This document shows positions 15,287 to 25,200 of a stretch of 47,104 nucleotides of DNA, one piece after another; the first letter of the stretch is position 1, and every line of letters starts with the position of its first letter. Under the pieces are notes generated by a model. It was not told the DNA's origin. It did not search any database and saw only the letters and a list, made by a program, of their open reading frames with translations. A program made the position numbers and the translations under genes. The stretch comes from Gemmatimonas sp. (lineage in GTDB: Bacteria; Gemmatimonadota; Gemmatimonadetes; Gemmatimonadales; Gemmatimonadaceae), in contig JAABRL010000028.1 in NCBI GenBank assembly GCA_011390935.1, positions 4,304-51,407 on the forward strand. The letters run 5' to 3'.

Positions 15287-17268
15287 GCGGGACGATCCTG
15301 TGCATCGGGGAGAGAGTCGCCGTCCGCCACGAATGTGCGGTCGGTGATGGAATCCGAATCGGGCTCGGTCGCGTCGGCAACCGGTGACTCGGCAACGGTA
15401 TCGGGAGTGGGGGGCAGCACGTCTGCAGCAATCGGCTCGGCGATATCCGGAACGGCAACACCGAGCGCCACGTGCACCGCACGGGCGATGGCGGCACCAA
15501 ACCCAGGCAGCTCGGCGATATCCTGGAGGGTCGCGTCGCGCACCCCCTGCACACTGCCGAACTTGTGCAGCAAGGCACGTCGTCGCGTGGGACCCACGCC
15601 GGGGATCTGCAGCAGCTCGGACGTGATCGTACGCGCGGAGCGCTTGGTCCGCTGAAAAGTGATCGCGAAGCGATGCGCTTCATCGCGCGCCTGCTGCAGC
15701 ATGCGAAGCGCCGGTGAGCGACGTGGCAAGCGAATGCCGTCCGATCGTCCGGGCAGGAATACTTCTTCCTCGCGCTTCGCGAGACTGATGATCATCTGGT
15801 TGCCAAGCTCGAGGTCGCGCAGCGCCTCCACGGCGGAGCTCAGCTGTCCCTTGCCACCATCGATCACCACGAGATCGGGCAACTCCTTGCCCTCGTCGAT
15901 ACGACGGCGCAAGAAGCGCTGCACCACTTCGTGCATGGACTTGAAGTCGTCAATGCCCGCCGTATCGCGAATGGTGAACTTGCGATACTCGCTGCGTTTG
16001 GCGCGTCCGTTTTCGAACCATACGCTGGACGCCACGGTATCCTTGCCCTGCGAATGCGAAATGTCGAAGCAGGCCAGCGACCGCGGCACGCGCGGCAGGC
16101 CGAGCTCGCGCTGCAGCTCGTACACCGGATCACTCGCGCGCTCATCGGCTTCGAGCGCCGCGAGCTTGAACTCTTCAAGGAGGTGCCGTGCGTTCTGCTC
16201 CGCGAGATCCACGAGCGCACGACGCGGACCACGCTGGGGAACGCGCACGCTGAGCCCGTCGAGTGCCTCTTCCACCATCTCCTGCTCGGGCACGCCGAAC
16301 GGCAGCAGCAGATGGCGCGATCGTCCGGGCGCGGTACGGTACCACTGTAGCAGAAAGGCGGTGAGCACCGCCCCATCGTCCACATCTTCGGCATGTTCGA
16401 GCAACCGATGCTCGCGCGCCAGCAGCTTGCCGTCGCGAATGCGCATCACCACGGCACACGCGTCTTCGCCGTCGCGCGCGTACCCCACGACATCGCGGTC
16501 GCCACCCTCGACCTCGAGCACCACGGTCGGCTCTTCCATCTTTTCGAGATGCCGTAGCGCGTCCCGCAGCTCGCCCGCCGTCTCGAAGTCGAGTCGCTCC
16601 GACGCCTCGAGCATGCGCTGCCGCACCCGACGCACCACTTCACCGGCGCGTCCGTCCAGAAACGCGACCACATCGTCGATCATGGTCCGATACGATTTCT
16701 CATCCTGATATGCCACGCATGGCGCGAGACACCGCTTGATGAAGTAGTCCAGACACGGGCGCTCGGGAGCGTCGTGTGGCAGCGCATAGTGACAGGAGCG
16801 CACCGTGAAAATGCGCTTGACCACATTCAAGGCGCGTCGCATCGCGCCCACGTCGGTGTACGGCCCGAAGTACCGCGCGCCGTCGTCCATCAGTCGGCGC
16901 GTCACGAACACCCGCGGGAACGGCTCCTGCAGCGTCACCTTGATGTACGGATACGACTTGTCGTCGCGCAGCGCCACGTTGAAGCGCGGCCGATACTCCT
17001 TGATCAGGTTGTTCTCGAGAATCAGCGCATGCGCCTCGCTCGGCACCACCAGCGTGTCCACATCGGCAATGCGCCGTACGAGCGCGATCGTCTTCGGGCT
17101 CACGTGATCCGCCGCGAAGTAGCTGCGCACGCGTGAGCGCAGCCGCTTGGCCTTGCCGACGTACAGAATCGTGCCCGCGATGTCCTTCCACAGGTACACG
17201 CCGGGCGATTCGGGCAGGTGCGGCACCTTCGAGGCCACACGCTCCGGCATGCGCTCGGTGGTGCTCAT
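15283..17268 (-). CDS. uvrC: Excinuclease ABC subunit C
   Basis: Makes the dual incisions in nucleotide excision repair. It has 661 residues from the ATG at 17268 (MSTTERMPERVA); the longer frame upstream is Cys/Arg-rich and overlaps murJ. Domains in order: GIY-YIG nuclease (GVYLW... YVGKAKRL), a UVR motif (LDFETAGELRDALRHLEKM), an RNase H-like nuclease (DLVVIDGGKGQLSSA) and a helix-hairpin-helix pair (IPGVGPTRRRALL, LPGFGAAIARAV). After the last motif, about 55 acidic, Pro- and Asp-rich residues form an unusual disordered tail. Confidence 0.97.
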   Translation of the reverse strand: MSTTERMPERVASKVPHLPESPGVYLWKDIAGTILYVGKAKRLRSRVRSYFAADHVSPKTIALVRRIADVDTLVVPSEAHALILENNLIKEYRPRFNVALRDDKSYPYIKVTLQEPFPRVFVTRRLMDDGARYFGPYTDVGAMRRALNVVKRIFTVRSCHYALPHDAPERPCLDYFIKRCLAPCVAYQDEKSYRTMIDDVVAFLDGRAGEVVRRVRQRMLEASERLDFETAGELRDALRHLEKMEEPTVVLEVEGGDRDVVGYARDGEDACAVVMRIRDGKLLAREHRLLEHAEDVDDGAVLTAFLLQWYRTAPGRSRHLLLPFGVPEQEMVEEALDGLSVRVPQRGPRRALVDLAEQNARHLLEEFKLAALEADERASDPVYELQRELGLPRVPRSLACFDISHSQGKDTVASSVWFENGRAKRSEYRKFTIRDTAGIDDFKSMHEVVQRFLRRRIDEGKELPDLVVIDGGKGQLSSAVEALRDLELGNQMIISLAKREEEVFLPGRSDGIRLPRRSPALRMLQQARDEAHRFAITFQRTKRSARTITSELLQIPGVGPTRRRALLHKFGSVQGVRDATLQDIAELPGFGAAIARAVHVALGVAVPDIAEPIAADVLPPTPDTVAESPVADATEPDSDSITDRTFVADGDSLPDAQDRPA

Positions 17269-17302
17269 GCGCTCATGTCCGGCGGCGCCATCAACGCCGG
17301 CA

Positions 17303-18880
17303 TCACGCACGCTCCGCGCGGCGTGGCGACAGACGCAGCCAGCGCGCCGCCTCTGCAGAGCCAAGCCACCAGGACAGGACGAGATACACGACCGAGAACA
17401 CTCCGAGCACAAGCACTCCTTCCACCAGTCGATGCCAGCCGGCGCTCACCAGCCGGAGCGCGCCCGCCGTGCCCGCCGCCACCGCCGTGCACAGTGCGAC
17501 ACGTGTGATCGCGTTCCGCGCTGTCCCTTGCAACAATACCCCGAGGTCGCGGCGCAGGTGCGTGGACAGCAGCGTGAAGTTCACCCACGACCCGATGGCC
17601 GCGCCAAGCGCGATACCGGCCACCGCCATCGCGTGCGTGCGAAACGTGAACGCCAGCGCCGCCGCCGTGAGAATCGACACCGCCACGCTCAGCATGGAGT
17701 ACCGCAGCGGCGCGCGATAGTCCTGACGAGCGTGGAACACGGCCGCAAAGAGTCGGTTGGTGGAGAAGCTCACCAGCCCCACGGCATAGGCCGCCAACGT
17801 GCCGTGCACCAATGCCTGCTCGCGAAGGCCGAACTGCCCGGAGCGCAGCAGCACACCGATCACCAGGTCGCCAAAGCCGACAAACACCACTGCACTCGGC
17901 ACCACGTAGAACAGAATGCGGACCCACCCATCTTGCACCCGCACGCGGAGCGCCTCGCGAACCTCCTCCTGCGCGAGCGCCGATCGGTCACGCGCAAACT
18001 CCGGCAGCGACGAGGCCGACACCGCGATCCCGAACAGCGCAACGGGGAGCAGCATGAGCTGGTTCGCGTAGCTGAGCACCGACGGAGACCCTTCCACGAG
18101 GAACGTCGCGATGAAGCCGTCCGCAAAGCCGGAGAGCTGCACCACGCCAAGTGTGCCGACTACCGGCACGATGTTGCGCAACACGGCGCGTACGTCATCA
18201 CCGGTGGCACCAAACGATGGCCGCAGCGGCCCAGCGAGCTTCCACACTTCGGGCAATTGCACCGACACCTGCAGGAACGCACCCGCCAACGTGGCCCACG
18301 CCAGCCACCAGGCCAGTTCAGCCAACGACGCAGCACGACTGCCCCACCCGGCCAGCAAGACGATCTGCGCCACCGACCACATCGCCGCGCTCGCATACGA
18401 TAGGAAAAAGCGGCGATGCGAGTTCTGGATACCCAGACACCACCCGGACAACACCATCAATCCGGCCATGGGGAACAGCACACGAATCAGCCGGGTCGTA
18501 AGTGCTGCACGCTCGACATCGAAGCCCGCCGCGAGTATCGCGGTGAGCCACGGCGCGAGGGCGATGCCCGCCAACGTGAGCACCGACACGGCCATCAGCA
18601 GCACGCCGAGCAGCGCGTTGGCCAGCGCCTTCGCACCGCGGGTATCGTCGCGCGCCAGCAGCGCGCTGTACACTGGCACAAACGCCGCCGAGAGCGTCCC
18701 CTCGCCGAACAGGTTGCGCAGCGCGTTCGGCACGCGCAGCGCCATCGTGTAGGCGTCGTTCGCGGCGCTCGCGCCGAGATAGCGCGCGGCGAACCAGGTG
18801 CGCACGAAGCCGGTCAGCCGGCTCACCAGAATGCCGGCCGCGACCAACCCTGCCGCGCGTCCGTTCGACTCGCGCGTCAT
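17303..18880 (-). CDS. murJ: Lipid II flippase MurJ
   Basis: Inner-membrane protein that flips the peptidoglycan precursor lipid II to the periplasm. It has 525 residues and about 14 membrane helices, as usual. The N-terminal region RESNGRAAGLVAAGILVSRLTGFVRTW and the segment FGEGTLSAAFVPVYSALLA carry the conserved MviN/MurJ residues. Translation starts at an ATG (18880). uvrC follows after 34 bases and bshC precedes it by about 50. Confidence 0.96.
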   Translation of the reverse strand: MTRESNGRAAGLVAAGILVSRLTGFVRTWFAARYLGASAANDAYTMALRVPNALRNLFGEGTLSAAFVPVYSALLARDDTRGAKALANALLGVLLMAVSVLTLAGIALAPWLTAILAAGFDVERAALTTRLIRVLFPMAGLMVLSGWCLGIQNSHRRFFLSYASAAMWSVAQIVLLAGWGSRAASLAELAWWLAWATLAGAFLQVSVQLPEVWKLAGPLRPSFGATGDDVRAVLRNIVPVVGTLGVVQLSGFADGFIATFLVEGSPSVLSYANQLMLLPVALFGIAVSASSLPEFARDRSALAQEEVREALRVRVQDGWVRILFYVVPSAVVFVGFGDLVIGVLLRSGQFGLREQALVHGTLAAYAVGLVSFSTNRLFAAVFHARQDYRAPLRYSMLSVAVSILTAAALAFTFRTHAMAVAGIALGAAIGSWVNFTLLSTHLRRDLGVLLQGTARNAITRVALCTAVAAGTAGALRLVSAGWHRLVEGVLVLGVFSVVYLVLSWWLGSAEAARWLRLSPRRAERA

Positions 18881-18932
18881 GCGACGTGCGACGGCTCGTT
18901 CCTACCGCTCGAGGCGCGACGGGACGAGTGGC

Positions 18933-20507
18933 TCATGCGGACGGAGGCGTGCCTCCAGCAATGAGTACACGCGCGTGCACCGCTGCGGCCTCACGCATGG
19001 CGGACAACACGCCGAGCCCGTGGCGCGCAAGCACCGGCACCAGCGACAACACGCGCTCCGGGGTGCTGCCGAGCGGATGACGGGACGCACGGGCCACGCC
19101 CACATCGCGTGTCATGCCGTCGGCGCGACGCTTCACCGCGGCCACGAGACGACGCTCGACGCGATCGAGCTTGTGCGTGAGATCGCGAGAGAGGCCCGAC
19201 ACCACGTCGCTCGGCACCAACGCATCGTCGTCGGCGACAGCACGCGACAGCGCGGTCACCTGCGCGTCGATGGTGACCCGCAACCGTTCAAGCGAATCCG
19301 CGACGTCACGGTCCATCGCGTCACGGGCAAGTCGCGTTTCCGGCGCGTGCGGATCGCGCAGCTCGTCGTCAGTCACGCCGAGGCGTGCCATGATCCGGTC
19401 CACCTGCGACTCGCGCCAATCGGCCGCCCATCGGGGCACCACCACCGGCACCGGCACGTCGAGCGCCTCGGCAACGGCGGTGACCTGGGCGAAGTAGGCC
19501 AGCTCGCCCGGACCGGCCACATACGCCACCGTCGGCAGCACCGCCCGCTCGAGCACCGGGCGCAACAACACGTTCGCACCGAGCGCGCCGACAGGTGCGC
19601 GCTCGGCGACCTCCGACGCTCGTGCCACCGGTACCCGACTCCGCACCTGATCCGTCGTCTCGAACACGAGCGACAATCCCTCCACCAGCTCAACCTGCGG
19701 CGTGAAGCCAGCCGCTTCGATCGCGCGTGTCCGCGCGTGCATCGCCTGCTCCACGGCTTCTGCCCCACGCAGCGCGACACGCGCCACCGGATCGATCGTA
19801 CATCGCAGCGCCGCATGCGACGCGTCGAGCACGGCAATGCCAAGGGGTTCGAGCATGCCACGCAGCCACGTCACGTACGCGGAGCCGACCGTTGCCTCGT
19901 CGGTGTACGCGGCGTCGATGAGGTCCAACACCATCGGCTCGGCGGCCGATCCACTCGCTGCACGCAACGCCTCGCGCAACTCGCCCACATCGCCGAGCGG
20001 AACGTCGGCCATGGCCACGCCGTCGGTCATCGGTCCTGGCATCGTGAGCGCTTGCAGCCCGTCGCGTCCGACCACGTGCGTCGTGGCCGCTTCACGCCAG
20101 TCCGCATCATCGGTGGCGGCCCAGAACACCGGGGCCACCGGCAGCCCGAACTCTGCCGAGAGCGCGTCCGCGAGCGCGAGCGCCGACAGCGCCTTCGTGA
20201 GCGTGTACGCCGGACCACCGAAGAGTCCCGGTTGCTGTCCCGTGGTCACGATCACGCCGTGCTGCGCCGCCTCGGTCAGTCGATGGCGCGCCGCGGTTTG
20301 CGTGAGTGGACCGAACGCGGCGCGTACCGATTCGAGCCAGTGGCCCGCATCGCTACGCACCGACTCCACGTGGGAACGCCACGCCGCACGATCCTGTGGC
20401 GCGCGCACCTTCCACTCCGGCGGCGCGGTGCGCCCCTGGATGGCTCGCGACAACGGCGATCCGCCAAGCGGCGCACTGGCAATGGTCACGGTCTCAGTGG
20501 CTGACAT
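18933..20507 (-). CDS. bshC: Bacillithiol biosynthesis cysteine-adding enzyme BshC
   Basis: Probable ligase that adds cysteine to glucosaminyl-malate in the last step of bacillithiol synthesis. It has about 524 residues, typical length. Family marks are VTTGQQPGLFGGPAYTLTKAL (near residues 87-107), VFWAATDDADWREA (about 128-141) and the C-terminal coiled-coil helices LTHKLDRVERRLVAAVKRRAD. I used the ATG at 20507; a GTG at 20513 is possible. bshA and bshB are not in the window. The presence of BshC suggests that this diderm makes bacillithiol rather than glutathione. Confidence 0.93.
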   Translation of the reverse strand: MSATETVTIASAPLGGSPLSRAIQGRTAPPEWKVRAPQDRAAWRSHVESVRSDAGHWLESVRAAFGPLTQTAARHRLTEAAQHGVIVTTGQQPGLFGGPAYTLTKALSALALADALSAEFGLPVAPVFWAATDDADWREAATTHVVGRDGLQALTMPGPMTDGVAMADVPLGDVGELREALRAASGSAAEPMVLDLIDAAYTDEATVGSAYVTWLRGMLEPLGIAVLDASHAALRCTIDPVARVALRGAEAVEQAMHARTRAIEAAGFTPQVELVEGLSLVFETTDQVRSRVPVARASEVAERAPVGALGANVLLRPVLERAVLPTVAYVAGPGELAYFAQVTAVAEALDVPVPVVVPRWAADWRESQVDRIMARLGVTDDELRDPHAPETRLARDAMDRDVADSLERLRVTIDAQVTALSRAVADDDALVPSDVVSGLSRDLTHKLDRVERRLVAAVKRRADGMTRDVGVARASRHPLGSTPERVLSLVPVLARHGLGVLSAMREAAAVHARVLIAGGTPPSA

Positions 20508-20513
20508 ACACAC

Positions 20514-20978
20514 TCACTTGTGATACGGCTCGCCACGCACGATCGTGCCGGCCCGATACAGTTGCTCGGCGAGCACGAGGCGCGCCAGTTCGTGCGGAAG
20601 GGTCCACGGCGCCAGCGACAGGCGGCGGGTCGCACGGGCGCGCACGGGCTCACCGAGCCCGTGCGCGCCACCAATCACGAATGCGACGTCGGTCGCGCTG
20701 TCACGCGCTGCACCGAGCCACGCGGCAAACGCCGGTGAATCAAGACACTCGCCACCCGGATCACACGCGACCACGCGCGCGGTCGCAGGAACGCGCGCGA
20801 GCAACCGCTCCGCTTCCGCCGCCGTCACGGCAGCGGCACCGCGAGCCCGCGACGACTCCTCGCGGACTTCGTGCACGTCAAGGGGCCAGTAGCGCGCGGC
20901 GCGCGTCTCGTACTCCGCAATCGCGTCAGCAATTCCTCCCTGCTTCGGTCGACCCACCACCACCACCGAGATGCGCAC
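20514..20978 (-). CDS. rlmH: 23S rRNA (pseudouridine1915-N3)-methyltransferase RlmH
   Basis: SPOUT-class methyltransferase that modifies helix 69 of 23S rRNA in the assembled ribosome. It has 154 residues, normal size. The knot region shows FVIGGAHGLGEPV (about residues 100-112), and the C-terminus LAEQLYRAGTIVRGEPYHK carries the conserved YRA and PYHK motifs. Translation starts at a GTG. bshC follows within a few bases. Confidence 0.95.
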   Translation of the reverse strand: MRISVVVVGRPKQGGIADAIAEYETRAARYWPLDVHEVREESSRARGAAAVTAAEAERLLARVPATARVVACDPGGECLDSPAFAAWLGAARDSATDVAFVIGGAHGLGEPVRARATRRLSLAPWTLPHELARLVLAEQLYRAGTIVRGEPYHK

Positions 20979-20996
20979 CGCGAGCCGGACGCCGCG

Positions 20997-22304
20997 TCAG
21001 GCGTAGATGCCGCGCAAACGATGCACGGTGGCCACGCGGCTGATCGACAGCATGTACGCTGCCGTGCGCATGTTCACGTTGTGCTGCTTCGCCAGCGTGA
21101 GCACGTCGCGGAAGCTGCGCGTCATGATGTCGGCCAGCCGCTCGTTCACCACGTCTTCCGACCAGAAATACCCCATGCGGTCCTGCACCCACTCGAAATA
21201 CGAGACGGTCACACCGCCGGCATTCGCGAGAATGTCGGGAATCACGAAGATCCCCTTCTCGTCGAGAACGGGATCGGCCGCAGCCGTGGTCGGGCCGTTG
21301 GCACCCTCGCACACCACCTTCGCGCGAATCCGAGACGCCACCTTCGTGGTGATCACGTTCTCGAGCGCAGCCGGAAGCAGCACGTCCACATCGAGCGTGA
21401 GCAGCGTGTCATTGTCGATCACGTCGCCGCCGGCATACCCCTCCAGCGTGCGATGCTCCGCCACCCATGCGATCGCCGCGTCCACGTCGATGCCGCCGGC
21501 GTTGTGCACCGCCACAAAGCGATCGGAGATCGCCACGACCTTGCATCCCTCGCGCGCCAGCAACCGTGCCGCGACGGATCCCACGTTGCCAAACCCCTGC
21601 ACCGCGACCGTCGCCCCCTGCATCGGCAGCCCAAGGTGCTCCATCGCTTCACGCGTCACGAGCATGCACCCGCGACCCGTGGCTTCACGACGCCCGTACG
21701 AGCCGCCCATCTCGATCGGCTTGCCGGTCACCACGGCATTCTCGGTGCGGCCCACCCGCATGGAGTAGGTGTCCATGACCCACGCCATCACGCGTTCGTT
21801 CGTGTTCACATCCGGCGCCGGTACATCGGTGTCGGGGCCGAGCAGCTGCATGATGCCCGATGTGTAGCGACGGGTCAGTCGCTCGAGCTCGCCGATGCTC
21901 ATCTTGTGCGGATCGCAGATCACGCCGCCCTTGGCTCCGCCGAATGGCAGGTTCACCACCGCGCACTTCCACGTCATCCACGCGGCGAGCGCCTTGACCT
22001 CTTCCAGCGTAACCTGCATGTCGAAGCGAATCCCGCCCTTGGCCGGTCCGCGCGACGAGTTGTACACCACCCGGTAACCGGTGTACACCTCGACATCACC
22101 ACTGTCGAGCTGCACAGGCACGGAAACGATCAGCTGCTTCTCGGGGTGGCGAAGAATGCGATAGATGCCGGGCTCGAGGTCGAGCAACTCGGCGGCCCGA
22201 TCGAAGCGCGACATCATCGCTTCGAAGGGGTTGTCCTCATTCAGAAACCGATCCTTGTCCGGCAGGACGATGGAATCGGTTGGCAGTCGAAGATCGATGG
22301 CCAT
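20997..22304 (-). CDS. Glu/Leu/Phe/Val dehydrogenase (probable glutamate dehydrogenase)
   Basis: Oxidative deamination of glutamate, or reversible amination of 2-oxoglutarate, linking nitrogen and carbon metabolism. It has 435 residues from the ATG at 22304; the longer frame upstream runs antisense-like into lpxK. The substrate-binding segment [20 protein letters not shown], the [13 protein letters not shown] motif with its lysines, and the dinucleotide-binding [14 protein letters not shown] are clear. Glutamate preference is likely from the close match to bacterial GDH-I type enzymes, but coenzyme choice cannot be set by eye. Confidence 0.93.
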   Translation of the reverse strand: MAIDLRLPTDSIVLPDKDRFLNEDNPFEAMMSRFDRAAELLDLEPGIYRILRHPEKQLIVSVPVQLDSGDVEVYTGYRVVYNSSRGPAKGGIRFDMQVTLEEVKALAAWMTWKCAVVNLPFGGAKGGVICDPHKMSIGELERLTRRYTSGIMQLLGPDTDVPAPDVNTNERVMAWVMDTYSMRVGRTENAVVTGKPIEMGGSYGRREATGRGCMLVTREAMEHLGLPMQGATVAVQGFGNVGSVAARLLAREGCKVVAISDRFVAVHNAGGIDVDAAIAWVAEHRTLEGYAGGDVIDNDTLLTLDVDVLLPAALENVITTKVASRIRAKVVCEGANGPTTAAADPVLDEKGIFVIPDILANAGGVTVSYFEWVQDRMGYFWSEDVVNERLADIMTRSFRDVLTLAKQHNVNMRTAAYMLSISRVATVHRLRGIYA

Positions 22305-22323
22305 ACGGCGGGGAGTGGCCGGC

Positions 22324-23394
22324 TCAGCCGGCAGTGGGGCGAGTGATGCGATCCGCAGCCTCGCGCGCCGACAGTACCCGTTGCACGGCACCGTCCAACG
22401 CCTCTGCTCCGTGATGCACCACGATGGTCTGCGAAACATACAACAGGGGCACCGCGGCGCGAGGCCAACGCGGGGCAAGCTTCACCGCGTCCTTCAGGGT
22501 GCAGACCGCCACGCCGTGCGGCGGGACGGCGGACACGAGCGCCGCCACCTCGTCCGAGGAGAAATCGTGATGGTCCGCGAAGCGTCGCCCCTCGACCTGC
22601 GCACCGGCCGCGCGCAGCCCCGCCTCGAACGGCGCCGGATTGGCGATCGCCGAGATCGCCAGCACGGAACGTCCGGACAGCCAGGCCAGCGCATGGGACG
22701 ACGGGCCGACGTCCTCGAGGTGCGATCCCGCCGTCACCGCATGCACGCGATCGGGCACGAGACCGACCACCGCTTGGGGCACGTTCGGTGCCACGGCGCC
22801 AATCGCCGCACGCGTCGCCGCCACCTGCTGCGCTGAAGCGCCCTTCACGGTGACCACCACCACCGTGGCACGCCGCAGCGCGACCAGCGGCTCTCGGAAC
22901 GGGCCGATGGGCAACAGGCGCACCGCGCCATCCCAACTGTCCGCCGACAGCAATACCACGTCCGCGACGCGTGCCGCGCGGCGGTGCTGAAACCCATCGT
23001 CGAGCACGACGCAGTCGGCGTGTTGTGCGCGCGCCATCGCGATCCCGCGCACCCGATCGCGATCCGTTACCACCGGCGCCCCGGGCGAGAGCAACGCGTG
23101 CACGCGCCACTCGTCGTCGCCGTACCCGCGCAACACCACGGCCGGTCGCGCGCCCGCGCGCTGCAACGCCTGCGTGAACCACGCGGCCATCGGCGTTTTG
23201 CCGGTCCCGCCCACGGTGAGGTTCCCGACCGAGAGTGCAGGCAACACCACGGGCTCAACCCCATGGCCGCGATCAAAGCCTCGATTGCGCATCCCGACCA
23301 CCGCACCGAACAGCGCCGATGCGGGGGAGAGCAGCGCACGTGCCGCGACGGCGCCGAGACCGCGGCCGTGCCACAGTCGCTCGACCGCGCTCAT
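22324..23394 (-). CDS. lpxK: Tetraacyldisaccharide 4'-kinase
   Basis: Inner-membrane kinase that phosphorylates the 4' position of the lipid A disaccharide. It has 356 residues. The Walker A motif [17 protein letters not shown] lies near residues 57-73, and DDGFQHRR near 126-133 is the family signature. Its ATG overlaps the stop of the DUF374 acyltransferase gene (ATGA). It is the last gene of the lpx operon, after lpxB and the acyltransferase. waaA (kdtA), the usual next step, is not here. Confidence 0.95.
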   Translation of the reverse strand: MSAVERLWHGRGLGAVAARALLSPASALFGAVVGMRNRGFDRGHGVEPVVLPALSVGNLTVGGTGKTPMAAWFTQALQRAGARPAVVLRGYGDDEWRVHALLSPGAPVVTDRDRVRGIAMARAQHADCVVLDDGFQHRRAARVADVVLLSADSWDGAVRLLPIGPFREPLVALRRATVVVVTVKGASAQQVAATRAAIGAVAPNVPQAVVGLVPDRVHAVTAGSHLEDVGPSSHALAWLSGRSVLAISAIANPAPFEAGLRAAGAQVEGRRFADHHDFSSDEVAALVSAVPPHGVAVCTLKDAVKLAPRWPRAAVPLLYVSQTIVVHHGAEALDGAVQRVLSAREAADRITRPTAG

Positions 23395-24071
23395 CCCCGC
23401 TCGTCGTGCAGCGCCGCGCAGCGCGCCAGGGCCTCCGCCATCACCTCACCAAATGCCTCGGCCTGCGCCGCCGCGTCACGCGCCGAATCGGCGGCGATGG
23501 CTCGGGGCGCATCATACAGCACCGTCACGCGCGCAAACGGCTTCGGAATCTCGAACGCATCCCACGATCGCAGTCGCCATGCGGACGACGCCTGCGCCAC
23601 GAGCGGTACGAGCGGCGATCCGGTGCGCTGCGCGATCAGCAACGCACCCGGTGCCATGGTGCGGCGCGGACCGCGTGGACCATCGGGCGTGATGGCAATG
23701 TCGTGGCCGTCGCGCACAAGCTGCGCGAGCTGGAGCAGGGCCCGTGATCCACCACGCGTCGAGGAGCCACGCGCGGCCGAAAAGCCGAACGCCGCAAGAA
23801 TGCGCGCGATGATCTCCCCATCACGATGCTCGGACACCAACACCGTGCACGGCTCCCCGCGGTGCGCACAGAGAATCGGCAGCATCTGTCCGTGCCACAG
23901 ACAGAGCACCACGGCCGGCTCACCGCGCGAGGCTCGCACCTGCTGTGGCGTGCGGCCCACCACACGAATGCGCCACGTGGCGGCCAGCGCCTTGAGCACC
24001 AGCGTACCAAGCCGGATGGACCACCGCGTACGGCGATCGAGCGGGCCGCCGCTCACAGGCGCACGCTCCAC
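23391..24071 (-). CDS. DUF374 lysophospholipid acyltransferase-family protein
   Basis: A 226-residue protein of the LPLAT superfamily, DUF374 branch. The motifs are LCLWHGQMLPIL (about residues 56-67, holding the family histidine), VSEHRDGEIIARI (about 78-90) and ITPDGPRGPRRTMAPGALLIA (about 117-137). Placed between lpxB and lpxK, it probably adds a secondary acyl chain to lipid A in place of LpxL or LpxM. That role is inferred from context; DUF374 proteins are little studied. Translation starts at GTG. Confidence 0.85.
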   Translation of the reverse strand: MERAPVSGGPLDRRTRWSIRLGTLVLKALAATWRIRVVGRTPQQVRASRGEPAVVLCLWHGQMLPILCAHRGEPCTVLVSEHRDGEIIARILAAFGFSAARGSSTRGGSRALLQLAQLVRDGHDIAITPDGPRGPRRTMAPGALLIAQRTGSPLVPLVAQASSAWRLRSWDAFEIPKPFARVTVLYDAPRAIAADSARDAAAQAEAFGEVMAEALARCAALHDERG

Positions 24072-24078
24072 CCGACGT

Positions 24079-25200
24079 TCATGTCAGCAGCGCACGCGCG
24101 TAGGCCGCCGCGCGCTCCGAGGCTCCGGGCTCGCCGAGGCGTCCCCGCACCGCCGCCAACCCCTCGAGCGCCCGCGCGCGCTCGGCACTCTCCAGCACGA
24201 GCAACGGTTCGATGGCATCGGCGACAGCCGACGGCTGGACCGCGTCCTGCACGAACTCGCGCGAGACTTCGCGTCCGGCCACCACATTCACCAGACCGAT
24301 GTGCGGAATCTTCACCACGCGACGCGCGATCGCGTAGCTCATCGCACTCGTGCGGTACGCAATCACATGCGGCAGACCGGCCACCGCCGCCTCGAGTGTC
24401 GTCGTGCCGCTCTTGAGCAATCCCGCGGTCGCCGCACGCAAGACGGTAAATGACGCGCCACGGATGACCGGATACGGACACGCCGACGGGTCGATGCCGA
24501 TGCCTGGCGCCGCACTCACGACGACCTGCAGCGTGGGGTGACGACGCACCAGTTCCCGCGCGGTCGCCATGAACGGACCCATGTGCCGCCCGATCTCGCT
24601 GCGCCGACTCCCGGGAAACACCGCCAACACTGGCGCCTCGGGACGCAAGCCGAGCGACGCGCGCGCCGCCGCCGGCTCCGGCAACTCGGAGATCCGGTCC
24701 AGCAGCGGATGCCCCACGAAGGTCGCGTCGACACCATGCGATCGCAGCAGTGCTTCCTCGAACGGCAGAATCACCGCCGCCTTCGACACCCACGCCGCGA
24801 GCTTCGGCAGACGGTCCGCGCCCCACGCCCATACCTGTGGGGTGATGTAGTACAACACCGGCACGCCCGCCGCGTGCGCAGCCTCAGCCACACGCATGTT
24901 GAAGCCCGGGTAGTCGAGCAGGATCACGAGCCCGACCTTGCCGGACGCCAAGCGCGCTTTCAGCGTGCGCAGCAACGCGTAGTGCCGCGGAATGTGACGC
25001 AGCACTTCCACGAAGCCGATCGCTGCCAGGCGTTCGCTATGCTCGAGCAACGTGACACCCGCCGCCCGCATGCGCTCACCGCCGGCGCCAACCAACGGAC
25101 GATCCGGTTCTGCCGCTTTCAACGCCGCTGCCACCTTGGCCGCGTGCAAGTCGCCGGATGCCTCACCGACGACGAACAGGACTTCACGCACCTGTTGCAT
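24079..25200 (-). CDS. lpxB: Lipid-A-disaccharide synthase
   Basis: Glycosyltransferase (GT19) that joins lipid X and UDP-2,3-diacylglucosamine. It has 373 residues from the ATG at 25200; the longer open frame upstream is the shadow of the oxidoreductase gene. Signature segments are VGEASGDLHA (about 11-20), DYPGFNMRVAEAA, YYITPQVWAWG, FVGHPLLD, AVFPGSRRSEI and LLKSGTTTLEAAVAG. The start lies inside the preceding oxidoreductase gene (17-base overlap), so the two are translationally linked. Confidence 0.96.
   Translation of the reverse strand: MQQVREVLFVVGEASGDLHAAKVAAALKAAEPDRPLVGAGGERMRAAGVTLLEHSERLAAIGFVEVLRHIPRHYALLRTLKARLASGKVGLVILLDYPGFNMRVAEAAHAAGVPVLYYITPQVWAWGADRLPKLAAWVSKAAVILPFEEALLRSHGVDATFVGHPLLDRISELPEPAAARASLGLRPEAPVLAVFPGSRRSEIGRHMGPFMATARELVRRHPTLQVVVSAAPGIGIDPSACPYPVIRGASFTVLRAATAGLLKSGTTTLEAAVAGLPHVIAYRTSAMSYAIARRVVKIPHIGLVNVVAGREVSREFVQDAVQPSAVADAIEPLLVLESAERARALEGLAAVRGRLGEPGASERAAAYARALLT

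Noticed and set aside
18798..20504. 568-residue plus-strand frame opposite bshC
   Set aside because: His/Arg-rich antisense shadow of bshC without any domain.
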